Assembly (NCBI RefSeq): GCF_028476545.1
Contig: NW_026731885.1
Coordinates: forward strand, 372,001 to 436,000
Reading direction: 5' to 3'
DNA: 64,000 nt
Origin: Physella acuta
Taxonomy: Eukaryota; Mollusca; Gastropoda; Physidae
Positions 1 through 48,410 of the stretch are shown one piece after another; the first letter of the stretch is position 1, and the number at the start of each line of letters is the position of its first letter. A program made the translations under genes and the position numbers. The notes under the pieces are model-generated. The model ran no database searches and had not been told where the DNA came from. It was given only the letters and a program-made list of their open reading frames with translations.

Positions 1-3000
1 TCGGGCGTATTGACAACATAGTTCAAATCACTTAATTTTGAATGCACAGTAAAGGGTCCACAATATCTCAAGGATAACGCATTGTTCAGATTAGGTACTA
101 GCACAAGAACTTTGTCGCCTGGATTGAATGTTCGTTTACAAGAACTCTTATCATACAGTCCTTTCATTCTCACTTGGGCCTTTCTTAAGTTCTTGTGAGC
201 CATTTCGCACACGGCTTTCAGTCGAACGTGAAAATCGTCGAAGTTTTCCACTGGATGATCACTGGTACCTGTCCAACGTTCGTGTATCAGCTTCAGGGGG
301 CCACGGACAGAATGTCCAAACACAAGTTGAAAAGGCGAGTAGCCTAAAGAGTCCTGGACACAGTCCCTCGCGGCGAAAATAATCCAAGGAACAGACTCAT
401 CCCATTGGGTGTTACTGTTAGCGAATGACCTTAGCATGGTTTTGAGGGTTTGGTGGAACCTCTCAAGTACGCCTTGAGACTGAGGGTGGTAGGCTGAGCT
501 GGTGATGTGGGTAACGCCTAGCTTGGCTAGCGCTTCCTGAAAATGGTGACTGGTGAAGTTGCTGCCTTGATCTGTTTGGACGATTCTAGGTAATCCAAAG
601 GTAGTGAAGAACCGGGTCATGGCTCTGACTACAGTCTTTGCCTTAATGTTCCGTAAGGGAATCGCCTCGGGAAAACGGGTACTTGAACACATAAAGGTAA
701 GTAGGTACTCGTTGCCCGCCTTGGTTTTAGGCAAGGGACCTACACAGTCCATGACGATTTTAGAAAAAGGTTCTTCTAATACAGGAATCGGACTCAAAGG
801 GGCCTTAGGAATTGTCTGGTTTGGCTTTCCGGCCAACTGACAGTTCGTGCAACTTCTACAGTAACGCGACACATCTTTTCTCATTTTGGGCCAAAAGAAC
901 AGTTCTTTGATCTTCGCCGTCGTTTTAGTGACACCTGGGTGCGCTGACATTGGATGGTCATGTGCCAGCTTAAGTATTTCATGCCGATAAGGTGGAGGGA
1001 TCCACAGCTGGTTTTTACTCAACCATGGTTCGGCTGGTGAGGCATTCACTGGTATAGCGCGACGAAAGAAGAGGCCATTCTCGGAGAAATATTCTCCATC
1101 GTCAGATGATAGAGATTTTTCGACCGTTGCCTTGAGTTCCGCGTCGACTTCTTGAGCTTTAATGATGTCTTCCTGAGATATCCTCAGGGGTAAGCCCAGA
1201 CTTGTGTTTTCTGGAAGCATAGACTCCAATTTGGGAGTCGAATTTCTTGACGATGATGGCGGGTGTGGTTCAGACGTTGTGTCAGCCAATTGTTTGGTCT
1301 GGCTTCTTGTCACCGCACATGCAGGATACAGTTCATAATCATTATCTGGAACTGTTGACAAAGGGTCTGAAACCGTACAGGGGTATACTTTGCTTCCCGC
1401 AAGGTCATTCCCTAGAAGTAGGTGTACTCCTGGGACTGGAATACTATCTATCACACCTAAAATGATTTCACCTTCGACGAGATGATGTTTCAGGGCGAAC
1501 TTGTGTAGAGGGACGACAGTAGATTTCGTCCCTACTCCCTGGATAATGGAAATCCTTCCGGTGTTCGTCTCTGGTGAAATGTCCATTGAACTTTTCAAAA
1601 GGAGTGATTGTGACGCTCCTGTGTCTCTTAGAACGGTGATATTCTTCTGAGACAACGGATCACCTGGTTTGCTAATGATGGCTTCGGCAATAAAAGATGA
1701 AAAGTCAACTTTTCTCGATCCCTCGAGATCGGTAGACTCGAAAGAAACTGGATGGTGGCGAGAACAGTCAAAATGTGACTGCACATAATGTGTGGAGACT
1801 TGACTACCTTCTTGCGGACACTTAGGGTTAGAGTCCTTTACAATTCTAGAGTTCATAGTTGAACTGGCTGCTTGAGGGGATAGAGCATAGTGCGCGGAAG
1901 TACGCACCACCTCTCTGTTATATTGACGACGTTTGTAACAGTCCTTGACATGGTGACCAGGCCTTTTGCAGAACTGGCATACCGCTCGACGATTGAGAGT
2001 TGATCTTGGTTTCTCTCTGGACTGTGATGCCTTCAAATGTTGGCCAACAGGATGATTGCTGCCAAAAAGGGGAAGCACGGGGTTGAGGCGGTTTCCTGAC
2101 ACTGGTGGTTTCTTATGCACCAACATATATGTGTCAGCCGACTCAGCAGCCTTCTGGATGTCAGTTATCTTGTTATCCAGAATGTGTAGTCGTATCTCTT
2201 CAGGCAGGGACGATAGGAATTCTTCCCTTAGGATAAGTGACCTGAGTTTCTCAAACTCAGAAACTTCCTCAGAGTGTAGCCACCTTGAGAATATTTTCTC
2301 CTTTTCGAAGAGAAATTCCACATATGATTGTGTGGGTAACTTGCGGAGTGTTCGGAATTTTGTCCGATAGGCCTCGGGCGTCAGTGCGTAGGCCTTTAAA
2401 ATGGCAGTCTTGACCAAACTATAGGTATTTTGAACGTCGTGAGAGAGTGCCTGGTATGTTTTTGCAGCTTTCCCAGTAAGGACAGAACTCAATAAAGCAG
2501 TAATGGAGGTTTCGGGCCATTCACAAGTCTTCGCTAAACTCTCAAACGAGTTAAAGAAAACGACCAAATCTGTTTCATCAAATTTAGGAACTAATTTCCC
2601 AAATTTGGCAATCACTTGCCCTACCGATAACTTTTTTGGATCTACCAGAGAAGTGACATCACTAACTTGACCAAATTCTGATTCCAACCTCCTCCTATCT
2701 AAAGCAATTTTAACCTTTAACTCCTGTTCTTTTAATGCCTTCTCTAAAGCAACTTTCTCCTCGCGGAGTAACACACCAGCCAACAAACTTTCATCAAATA
2801 CCCCTTCATTAATAAAATGAACAACAACTTTATCTCTCAACACCTCTGACTTCTGCGTAACAGAATAATCCAATTTCAATTCCTTAACAACACTAACCAA
2901 AACTTTTCTACTCAACTTTTCTACATCTTCAACAGTAGGATTAGCCAAAAAAGACTCCATAACACTAACTTTCAAATCACAACAAGCCTAGATCCTTTAA

Positions 3001-3191
3001 ATTAATACACAGCGTTGGGCCGTGTACTTGACCTCTAAATGTAGGACGTGACACGTCTGCTTATTTGACCTAGATACTCTAGCCTGAGCGCGCGTTGTAA
3101 GACCACGGCGCTACACTGGATATAAAAACAACTAAATCCAACTAACCTTAGTATTCAACTGATATAAACAACAACTGGAACGACAGATTAA

Positions 3192-3209
3192 ATCCCGGAC
3201 GGGCCCCCA
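3192..3209 (-). other. tRNA primer-binding site
   Basis: Read on the minus strand this is TGGGGGCCCGTCCGGGAT, starting with the TGG that pairs with a tRNA 3' CCA and lying three bases inside the LTR end. The priming tRNA was not identified. Confidence 0.7.
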
Positions 3210-3212
3210 CTT

Positions 3213-3930
3213 TGTAACGTTAACCTATCTATCAGCCAAATAGAAGGAGAACGTTCCCGGATTCTTTTTTCGGGGTCATATGCAAATACCTTACGGCCTA
3301 AGTGGATGAACCTTAACACAACGACCACTAGGGCTCGAATTTAATGTCTAGGGAAGCTAGTGATACTATTGTAATTAACACTCATCCAATCTACATATAA
3401 CCTTTAATCAGCGAACACAGAAGTGGCAAAACACAAGGTTGAAACTAGATAAAATATTTAATGTATAAAATATCAAAAACCCAACTTACACGATGTAGGA
3501 AAAAAACACTATCACAGATTTCTACACTGTCCAAAGAACAGCTACAGGCCACACAACACTGTTGTAGCTTCAAGACTTACTTAGCGACAAGTAATATTAA
3601 ACTAGAAGACTAAATCAACTGAAGAAAGCAAGGCACACACAGGTCTTAAGTACTCTCACGTTCAAATGGTCAGAGTCTAAAGCCGGACAATATGGACGGC
3701 TGTCTGATCAAGATAAAACGGCCTCGTAGACTGCCAGGTCAAGAAAAACTGCCTCGTGTTGCGAGTGTGCAGTGCAATTAAAGACTTCTGTGACAGGGGA
3801 GGTTATCCTCAACTCATGTCGCCATTGGTTGGGATAATCATCTGATCAGAATCATTCAATCAGATTTTAATGGAAAATTTCTATGTCTCAAACACCTTAA
3901 TAAGTCAGTGGAAAAACCCCAGGTGTTACA
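3213..3930 (-). repeat. 5' LTR of the Gmr1-like element
   Basis: A 718-bp block bounded by TGTAAC at 3213 and GTTACA ending at 3930, i.e. the short inverted TG...CA ends of an LTR. On the minus strand it is followed after three bases by a primer-binding site. The partner LTR and the target-site duplication lie outside the window. Confidence 0.8.
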
Positions 3931-4009
3931 CCATCATTCCATATAAGGAATTATACAATGTCAAAATAAAAATGACTCGACCTAAGTAGGTCACACCCTT
4001 TTGAACCTG

Positions 4010-4235
4010 GTGGGCCATGGGGTAGATGAAGTAGAGTTTACCTGTTTCTCTGGCCTCAGCATTTGAAGGTATAGTGTGGTCTGCACTGTGCCCAGCCACC
4101 TTAATTTTCCCCTGATGTGAGTTAGGTGTCTAAGAGAACTGCATGGTCTCCAGTGCATTTTTTGAACTTGTGACTTGTGTGTAAGCAGTTGTGCGCTCTG
4201 CTACTTGACCATGCCGTCCCATAACACAGCTGAAT
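4010..4235 (-). mobile_element. tRNA-headed SINE (family A), reverse copy
   Basis: On the minus strand a tRNA-like head (A-box-like GGTCAAGTAGCAGAG, B-box-like CACAAGTTCAAA) is followed by a body ending in a GTGGCTGGGCAC...GACCACAC segment and a GAACTCTAC tail. The same body and tail recur at 32250-32480, 33640-33870 and 56575-56770. Exact ends are uncertain. Confidence 0.6.
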
Positions 4236-4479
4236 GAACCCTGAAAGAACACCTTGGTATGACTGGTATTTGAACCTGTAACCTGGTAGATGATGGTTGT
4301 CATTTAGACACAACTCTGCATTGCCTGGTTAACTAGCTAGTTGCGTCAGTAATACAGTTGTTCACTTCAAGATGGTGCAGCTACCGTAGAAACCATTAGT
4401 CACAGAAACTTGGCACAATCTGAATGCATCAGTCAATTGTTGTATGCTGTTCAACCAGAATTTTTTTTGTATTGTGCAG

Positions 4480-40819
<36,340 letters not shown>

Positions 40820-43080
40820 TTATTAGTCAGCACATTAGATTATAAAATTTTAAAATTAAAACTAGAATTTTCAAATGAAAATTGTACTAGTCTTCTAAAG
40901 CATACATTTTTAATGTAAGGAAAATTATTTTACCGCATGTTTGTTATTTGATATTACAATTAAACTAATATTAGTAAAATTATGACTAAGCATTTGTTAC
41001 AGAGACATGATTGTCTTATGGATAGTTAAATAAATAAAGTTTACATTGATTATGTCATTGTACACTACATTTTAAAATTAGTTTTTTTTAAATATTCATC
41101 TGCCTAGACTTGTGCAACAAATTAACCCATTTTTTTCTATAACTCATCAAAGCCAAATTTCTTGATTTCTATTAAACACTTCTTCTGACATGTGTTCTCA
41201 TATACATTGTTCTTATGTATTGACATATAGTTCTCTTTTTAACCCTGTGGGTCACAGTGTGGCGCCATGGGCTCCAGCTTTATCTTACCCCTATACTTGG
41301 CCAGTAGCCTACCCAACTATCCACCCACCATGTGTATTGAACGCCAACTTAAAAAACAAGGAAATGCGACTTCAAACAGAAGTTTTTAAGAGTTACTCCC
41401 ATTTATCATTAAAGGGTAAAAAGTTCAATATAAGGGAAGTGTCACTCATTCTTTAAATATAGCATTTTAATTTGTTTATTATTTAAAAATGATTTTTAAG
41501 ACAGACGATTTTTAAGCCACACATCTTAATGTGTTACACATGATCCTTATGTTCATCTTACAGGAATCATTTCTTTATTCTGATTATTATATTTATTCAA
41601 TAATATTACCTCACTAAACAAGTGAGAAGTGTATATGAGATTTTAATAGAAAACCATTTAACCAGGCTGCCAAAATCAGAGCATTATTGAACCTCAGCAA
41701 AACTGATGTGAAAAAAATATCAGTTTAATGACTGATTTTTAAAGCTGCAAACATTACAGAGCATGTAGTGTATTGGACTGCCAGTATTTAGTTTGTGTGA
41801 AACAATGTCACATTGATGATTTAAATATTAATACACCATTTTGTTTTTTGTTGTACTATGGTATATGTTTTCTGATTCAAAGAGGACATTCCAGTTAATT
41901 GCATACATGAATAAGTGCATAAATAGTTATACTTTATGAATAAAAGGTTATAATAATATTGAAATGTTTGGTAACCAGCCTTGTATAGTATTTTTTTCAT
42001 TGTTTATTTTTAAAACAAAAAATGTGAATTAATGCTTTGGTAGCTTGATTTTGAAAAATTGTAATCCTTTTCAGATTGTGTTATAATATTTTTGATCCTC
42101 ACACATTTTTATCAGTACAATTTGCTAAATTGGAGGGGGGGGGGGGGGAATGAAAGAAGGGGGTTGCATTTTTAAAAGAATTTTGTAACACAGATTATTT
42201 TAAAATCCTAGAACTGTTTTTTTATGGGTCACATTAAGTGTAAATGTATTTTCTTTTATATCTTGTCCTGATTACTTTTTTAACTCCTCTGATCAGGGTA
42301 GAAAATGTGTTTCAAATAGGTTTGTCAGGTTAAATACAACCAGCTACGGCTGTACAGCCCATCAGCTTTGACTATAGAGCTCACCATCTATGGCTATACA
42401 AACAATGGTATGAATAGTGCCTTTGTAAACAAGCCAGAATTTAAAGAAAAACAAGATTTTTGATACCTTGTTTACGAGAATCTTTCTATACACTAATTGT
42501 TTTAAAACTGTCATACATTTTATTTTTTACTACTTACAATAAATTAAAATATTGTTCCCAGTTTCTTGAATATAAAATATATACAAGAAATTGCTTTACC
42601 GGTTATTTAAATGTTATTACGCAAAGCTCCAATTTATATTTTATACTCCTAATAGTGGAAATTAAAAGGACGAAATTCTCTTCATATTGATTCTTATGTT
42701 CAAAGAATTCAGAATTTTATCTTGTGAAACAAGTCTCAAATTTAAAGTGATAGATTTCTAAATTGCCAAGTCTCAGTTACAACTCCAAAGCTTGAGTTGT
42801 TCTCTCAGCTCTTATGGTTAAAGAAGTTTACCAACTCCTCTGTTATTGACTAGCAGTTTTGAAAAAAGGTGCTTACTTAGATAGTTTTAATACTAACAAT
42901 GTGAATTTTCTTCTGTTTGCCTGACATCCTGTGCTGCACAGGTGTGTTGTATTGCAGTATGTGATACATGAGCTTTGTGGAACCTCATCATTTGTTTTAT
43001 GGTTGTTTACATTTCCTTTGTAGAGGTAAATATATACTTGAGACCAGACAAAAAATGGCTTGAAGATAATAAAAAAAAAT
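40820..43080 (+). other. ABCC4 3' UTR and downstream AT-rich DNA
   Basis: Candidate poly(A) signals AATAAA at 41033-41038, 41939-41944 and about 43068-43073; the first is the most likely main one. A G run lies at about 42135-42147. No further gene recognised. Confidence 0.6.
41033..41038 (+). terminator. Poly(A) signal for ABCC4
   Basis: AATAAA 214 bases after the stop codon, in an AT-rich tail. Confidence 0.55.
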
Positions 43081-43327
43081 TGTTTTGTAATCCTTGTTTG
43101 TAACTTTTTTTAAATATAACATAATTAAAACCTCAACAATAGTCTACATACAAAATACTTAGTACATATAGATCTATTTAATTACATAGGCTACTTAACA
43201 TATAATAGTTAGAGATCTACATACTACATGCAGATTAGATTATCCTTAAAATAAACCACTTTGATATAAACGTGGATATTATTGGTTTGTTTTTTGGACG
43301 GAACAGAATTTTGCTCTCAGACTCGAT

Positions 43328-43874
43328 CAGTGGTTCTAAAAAAATTTGGAGGTATCGACCTCCACCATTTCATGCATGCGCATTCACCGAACCGTTCTTA
43401 ATAGCTTCATCGTCGGCACTGACTAAAGATCGTGAAAAGAGAGGGAATTGTATGATGAGTCTGGTGTAGATCTATGTCTTGCAGAGGCGTAGCTAGGGGA
43501 GGGCGGGTGGGTCGGCCGCCCGGGCGCCGACCTTAAGGTTGAGCCAAATTGGGTAGAAAAATAAAATAAGCTTATTCCGAGCTGCATTACAGTCGAATTT
43601 AAGAAAATAGCTACTTGGTTCGAAGGACGGCTTTCTACTTAGCTTGTGTGATACGGGAAAAAATGATTAATGGTGTGTGTGTGGTCGAAGGGTGGGGTCT
43701 ATTTTCGCTAACGTAAATAAATATATAAATATGGGGGGGGGGGGCGCAAAATTGATATTTCGCCCCAGGCGCCGAAATCGGTCGCTACGCCTCTAATGTC
43801 TTGGCCTCTGCCGAACCCCTGAGACTGACTCATCGAACACTAGGGGTTCGATCTAGCCATGTTAAGAACCAATG
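43328..43874. mobile_element. hAT-type MITE carrying a nested second MITE
   Basis: Ends CAGTGGTTCT and AGAACCAATG are near-complementary inverted repeats typical of hAT elements, flanked by GACTCGAT (43320-43327) and GACTAGAT (43875-43882), an 8-bp duplication with one mismatch. The element is interrupted by the 43482-43795 MITE. Confidence 0.75.
43482..43795. mobile_element. Nested hAT-like MITE, 314 bp
   Basis: Inverted ends CAGAGGCGTAGC and GCTACGCCTCTA, flanked by a perfect 8-bp duplication ATGTCTTG (43474-43481 and 43796-43803). The interior has CGCCCGGGCGCC and a G run but no coding capacity. It inserted into the 43328-43874 element, so it is younger. Confidence 0.88.
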
Positions 43875-43882
43875 GACTAGAT

Positions 43883-45500
43883 CTAAATCTAGAATAGAAT
43901 CTAGATCAAGAAAAGAACCGTCAGAACGAGTTTCATTCATTCAAGAATCAGCTTCCCTAGAAACGCTCTAAAGCCTTAACTAGTATACGGAACAAGCTCA
44001 GTTTCCTGTTTGTATATGACAATAATTGAAATATTTTAAATACGAATACGTGTAATTTGAATTAAGTAGTAAAAAAAACCTTTAACATAAAAATATAATT
44101 CTCTTTCAGTGCTGATACCTTTTATCTATTCAAAATATTATAATTTAAAGATATAGCGATTTCTAAAAACGGATTAATTTTAAATACAATAATAAAATGT
44201 CAAAATAAATCGCTTTTCGATACCGCCCGGTATCGAATTGAAAGCGCACTTTTCGATATAATACAAACTGCTTGAGAAAACACTGTCGGACCTTAGGTTT
44301 GTTTTTCAAATTATAGACCTAGACTAGATATAAATAATGTAGATCTAGATCTTAATTAATATTAATTATCGATTCTAGCATCGAAATCTGTCTAATCTAG
44401 ATTTTACATTAAAATTATAAACATTATGATGTTGCATTTGTATAATGCTAGATTTAGAATTTAGACTAGATCTAGATCTAGATCTAGATCTAGTCTAGAT
44501 ATTTCACAGGCCCTTGGCCTTGCCCTGCTTACCACCAGTACAGTACAGTTGAGTACAGTAACTACTCCAAAAAATTGTAAAGAACCCTAGACCTAGATTC
44601 TAGAATCAAAGTCTAGATCTAGGTTTTAATTTTATTTATAGATCTATCAGTAGTCGATATCTAATTATCTAGAACTCGAATCTAACTACTAACTAGACTA
44701 GATCTAAACTCTAGATCTAAAATCTAGATCTATGATTCTATCACTGTCACTGGGTGTCAGTCACTTTCACATGCATTCACCTCCCTCAGTGTCACTTATA
44801 TATCGAAAACCCAGATTTCAATCAATATTGACTCTACTACTAGATTTAGATCTAGATTAGATCTAGATCTACTACTAGAATCTAGTTCTAGTGCTACTGA
44901 GTAGGCCTAATTTAATTTTAATTTTTAGTCTACTGTATTTCTTTCAAACTTTTTCTCTAAGGGAAAGAGGGGGGGGGGGCTGGACAGGTTTAAGGTTAAA
45001 GTATTTATTTTTTCAAAGTGACTAGATCTACTTGGAAAAAGATTTTTCTGCAGAAAATACGAAACTCAATAATTCTGCTCAGTGACCTTAATTAATAGCT
45101 GCGATAGAGTTAGGCTTGGCTGTTTGTAAACACACGCATGCACAGTACCATCGAAAACAGCTGCAAATGAAGGCATTAGTTTCCATTGCGCATGCATATC
45201 TTTTTGCTGCTAGAATCGGCCTTATTTTTTTTAGGGCAGGGCCTTTTCTTACTATTTTATTTTGTAGGCATTCAATAGGCCTAATGAATAATATTGATAA
45301 TGGACACCAGCGAGAAAAGTCTCAAAGGTATTTGAGAGGTGTATAAATTCATTTAAAAATCATGCACAGCGTAGTTACAATTAATATGGTTATAAAATCC
45401 TGCCTGTCTGGTTTTTTTCGGACTTTACTAAAGATTGGATGTATTTGATGTTTATAATATTTTCGGTAACTAAATAAAAATTAAAAAAAAAGCAAAAACA
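43883..45500. other. Intergenic DNA with AGATCT-rich islands
   Basis: About 44320-44900 is dense in TAGATCTAGATCT and CTAGA motifs, self-complementary at many scales. A G run lies at 44969-44978. No gene recognised. Confidence 0.6.
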
Positions 45501-45509
45501 ATTTGGTTT

Positions 45510-45580
45510 TCACGTGTAATGGCGACATAAACAATGGCATCCTGCTATTGGATAGGCCGCCATAGATTTTATTGTACACA
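45510..45580 (+). promoter_or_regulatory. Candidate SMC4 promoter region
   Basis: About 550-600 bases before the SMC4 start: an E-box-like CACGTG (45511-45516), an inverted CCAAT box (CTATTGG at about 45544-45550) and a YY1-like GCCGCCAT at about 45557-45564. No TATA box stands out. A noncoding first exon joined to the AG at 46091-46092 (GACTGTTGCAG) is possible. Motif-based inference only. Confidence 0.3.
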
Positions 45581-46124
45581 TTGTAAGCTAAAAATAGAAA
45601 ACTAGGTCATGGGGTTTTAAATTTGCATTGTTATTTAAAAACTTGATCTGCAAAGTTTTGTAAACAAATAGTTATCGATCTCTAAGTTACTGTACAGCCA
45701 ATCAATATTTGTCTTACGAAAGTGAAACATCTGGTTATAACTTAGGCTTGATGAAAATAAATAGAAATGTAGCCTTAAACTCAACAAATTATTTTCAAGT
45801 TCTCTGGATTTGCAACTTTTATAGCATTTATTCTAAAAATATAAAATTTCTAAATTAATTTTGGGCTTAAGTTTTTTTTTTTAATTTTTTTTTTACGGTC
45901 TAAATCTAAAAAGCACGTTTTTATTCCATGTCAACAACATTATGGAAGGAATCTCGTCAATTCGCTGGTGTCCATTAATTGAGTCTTAATAAATTCTATT
46001 TGTTTTTCGGAAGATTTAGCTACTTATACGTAAGGTTACTTAAGTTACCTTGAACCACATTCTTTCAGTTTTTAATGAATTGACTGTTGCAGATTTTAAA
46101 TTTAAGCATACATAGGAAAATTTC

Positions 46125-47634
46125 ATGATGGACATGGATGTGGATGCTGAAAATGGAGCTGAAAATAATCCTCCTACAATAAGTGCACCACTGGTTTTCA
46201 ACCCTGCAGGTAATTTCATAACTTAGGGCCTAGTCTATAGCTTATAATTAAACTTTTCAGTTAGGCCTAATCTGCTAGGAAGTTTATTAATCAGTTTGAA
46301 TTTTCTTAAATCTTATGATGAAAATAAATTATTTGTGTTTTTTCTTAAGTACTAGGCCTAAATAATATTCTTATGAACCTCATCTATACTAACTTAACTA
46401 GGTCTATAGGCATTTATGGTTATTGTACTTTATTGGTGTAAAAATAATTTTGTCCTTCAGATTATGGGCCTATTGAGGTACCAGAGGCTGTACAGTCTGT
46501 AGCTACATATGAAACAAATGGGCCACGTTTAATGATCACCCAAATAGTAAATGAGAATTTCAAATCATATGCTGGGGTTCAAACTCTAGGTCCTTTCAAT
46601 AGGGTAGGTTCATATATCAACTTCAAGCAATTAGATAATGGTTATTTTCATTTGTTTCAAGTCTTGTCCTTATTTATCTTTGGATGATTTTTTTTTATTG
46701 TTTAAGGAGACTTTCACAATAAAAATAACAATTAATGTTTTTCTGTAGAATTTTACTTCAATTATTGGCCCAAATGGAAGTGGTAAATCAAATGTGATTG
46801 ACTCAATGCTGTTTGTGTTTGGTTACCGTGCCAACAAAATAAGATCCAAAAAGATCAGTGTTCTGATTCACAACAGTGAGAAACATCAAGATATCAACAG
46901 TTGCTCTGTTGCTGTTCATTTCCAAAAAATCATAGATACTGGGGTAAGTGTTTCTTATTTAGCCATATCTGTTGTAGTTGTATAATTATTAAATAATTTT
47001 TAAAACTATTTTTTAAATTTTGTAAAATCAAATTTAGCTAGAATAATAGCTATTACTTTACGTTGTGAGAATATAAATTAGACCATTTCAGATTTATACA
47101 CATTTGTTTCTTTAGCTGGGAGATGATGATTATACTGTAGTCCCAAACAGCCAAATTGTAGTGTCACGTACTGCTTTCCGAGATAACAGCTCCTGCTATT
47201 ATCTGGATGGTAAGAAGGCAGCATATAAAGAAGTGGCCCAAGTCCTTCGAGGAAGTGGCATAGATTTGGATCACAACAGGTTTCTTATCCTTCAGGTTAA
47301 TGTTTTACTATGTTTTATTAATAATGTATTAAAAAGTGTAGAACTTTCTTATTTGTTTTATTTGTTATGTATTATAGAGCTTCATACATTGGTCTTGATA
47401 ATTAGAGCAGAAGAGGGAGGACTCCAATTCTTGAACCTTAATTAAATATAAAACAATTAACATTTTCAGGGCGAAGTTGAACAAATTGCCATGATGAAAC
47501 CAAAAGCTCTGACTGAACACGAGGATGGCATGCTTGAATTTTTGGAGGATATTATTGGATCCAACAGATTCAAACAGCCAATAGAAACTTTAAATAAGCG
47601 TGTTGACACGCTTAATGACCTGCGATCTGAAAAA
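46125..47634 (+). CDS. SMC4: SMC4 N-terminal head (exons 1-5)
   Basis: RLMITQIVNENFKSYAGVQT, Walker A GPNGSGKSNVIDS in exon 3, YRANKIRSKKISVLIHNSE, HFQKIIDTG, then FLILQGEVEQIAMMKPKA spanning exons 4 and 5 and EGMLEFLEDIIGS-like DGMLEFLEDIIGSNRF. These match human SMC4 rather than SMC2 (SNFKSYAG, HNS, MMKPK). ATP binds here and is completed by the C-terminal head. Confidence 0.96.
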
Positions 47635-48336
47635 GTAAGATCAGTTTGTTTATAGAAATTTTTTAATATTGATGTTTTGGATTAGAAATATATCAAGAAA
47701 TAGTGAAATTGAATAAATTAAAATAATTTTAAAAACTTTTTTTTAAAAATCCTGTTATATTAAATAAATTGTTACATAATTTACGTATTTCAATTAATCA
47801 TATTGTTTTTAGCTAAACCGTGTAAAAGCTGTAGAGAAAGAGATGGAAAATCTAGAAGGGCCAAAGAATGAGGCTGTTGAGTTTTTAAACATGGACAATG
47901 AGCTGATGAAGCTGAAGAACAAATTGTTTCAGAAATATATGTAAGTAAATATTTCATTAAAGGATTCTTTGCTTGTTACTGTTATATGCCTTTTTATTTC
48001 TTATAGAAATAAATCTTAGTAAATCAAAAAACGTATTTGCATTATACAGTTAACGTTTTCCCCCATAATAGTTGCTTTGCATTAAATATCAATATTAATC
48101 TGTTTTTTTTTGTTTCTTGCTAGAATGGAATGCTCTGAAAATGAAGCGAAAGCTCAAGCAGAGTATGATAAAGTTAATGAGTCACTAAAAAAATTCCAAG
48201 AAAAACTATCAGTAATCAAGGAAAATAAAAATGTAAAGATGAAAGAATACAAAAAAGTGAAAAAGTAAGTAACTAATTCCTCCCCATACTCATTAAATTG
48301 CTAAGTTGTTATTAATTAGACCTGTAATTTAATAGC

Positions 48337-48410
<74 letters not shown>

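Larger units (their letters stand above)
1..3930 (-). mobile_element. Gmr1-like Gypsy (Ty3) LTR retrotransposon, partial (runs off the left edge)
   Basis: Fossil or recent LTR element in minus orientation. From right to left: 5' LTR (3213-3930), primer-binding site (3192-3209), gag (about 2960 down to 1850) with a SCAN/capsid-like region and one CCHC zinc knuckle near 1930-1980, aspartic protease with a DTGA motif near 1617-1628, then integrase with an HHCC zinc finger (about 840-965) and a D, D, E core near 750, 570 and 461. No reverse transcriptase lies between protease and integrase. Integrase upstream of RT is the arrangement known for Gmr1-type Gypsy elements (first seen in cod), so RT-RNase H and the 3' LTR are expected left of the window. 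The parts I read look largely open, with no obvious breaks, suggesting a fairly young insertion; with one LTR visible I cannot date it. It probably sits in an intron of the ABCC gene. Confidence 0.85.

Noticed and set aside
41190-41456. 88-residue open frame downstream of ABCC4
   Set aside because: No homology, no splice context, within the likely 3' UTR or intergenic DNA.
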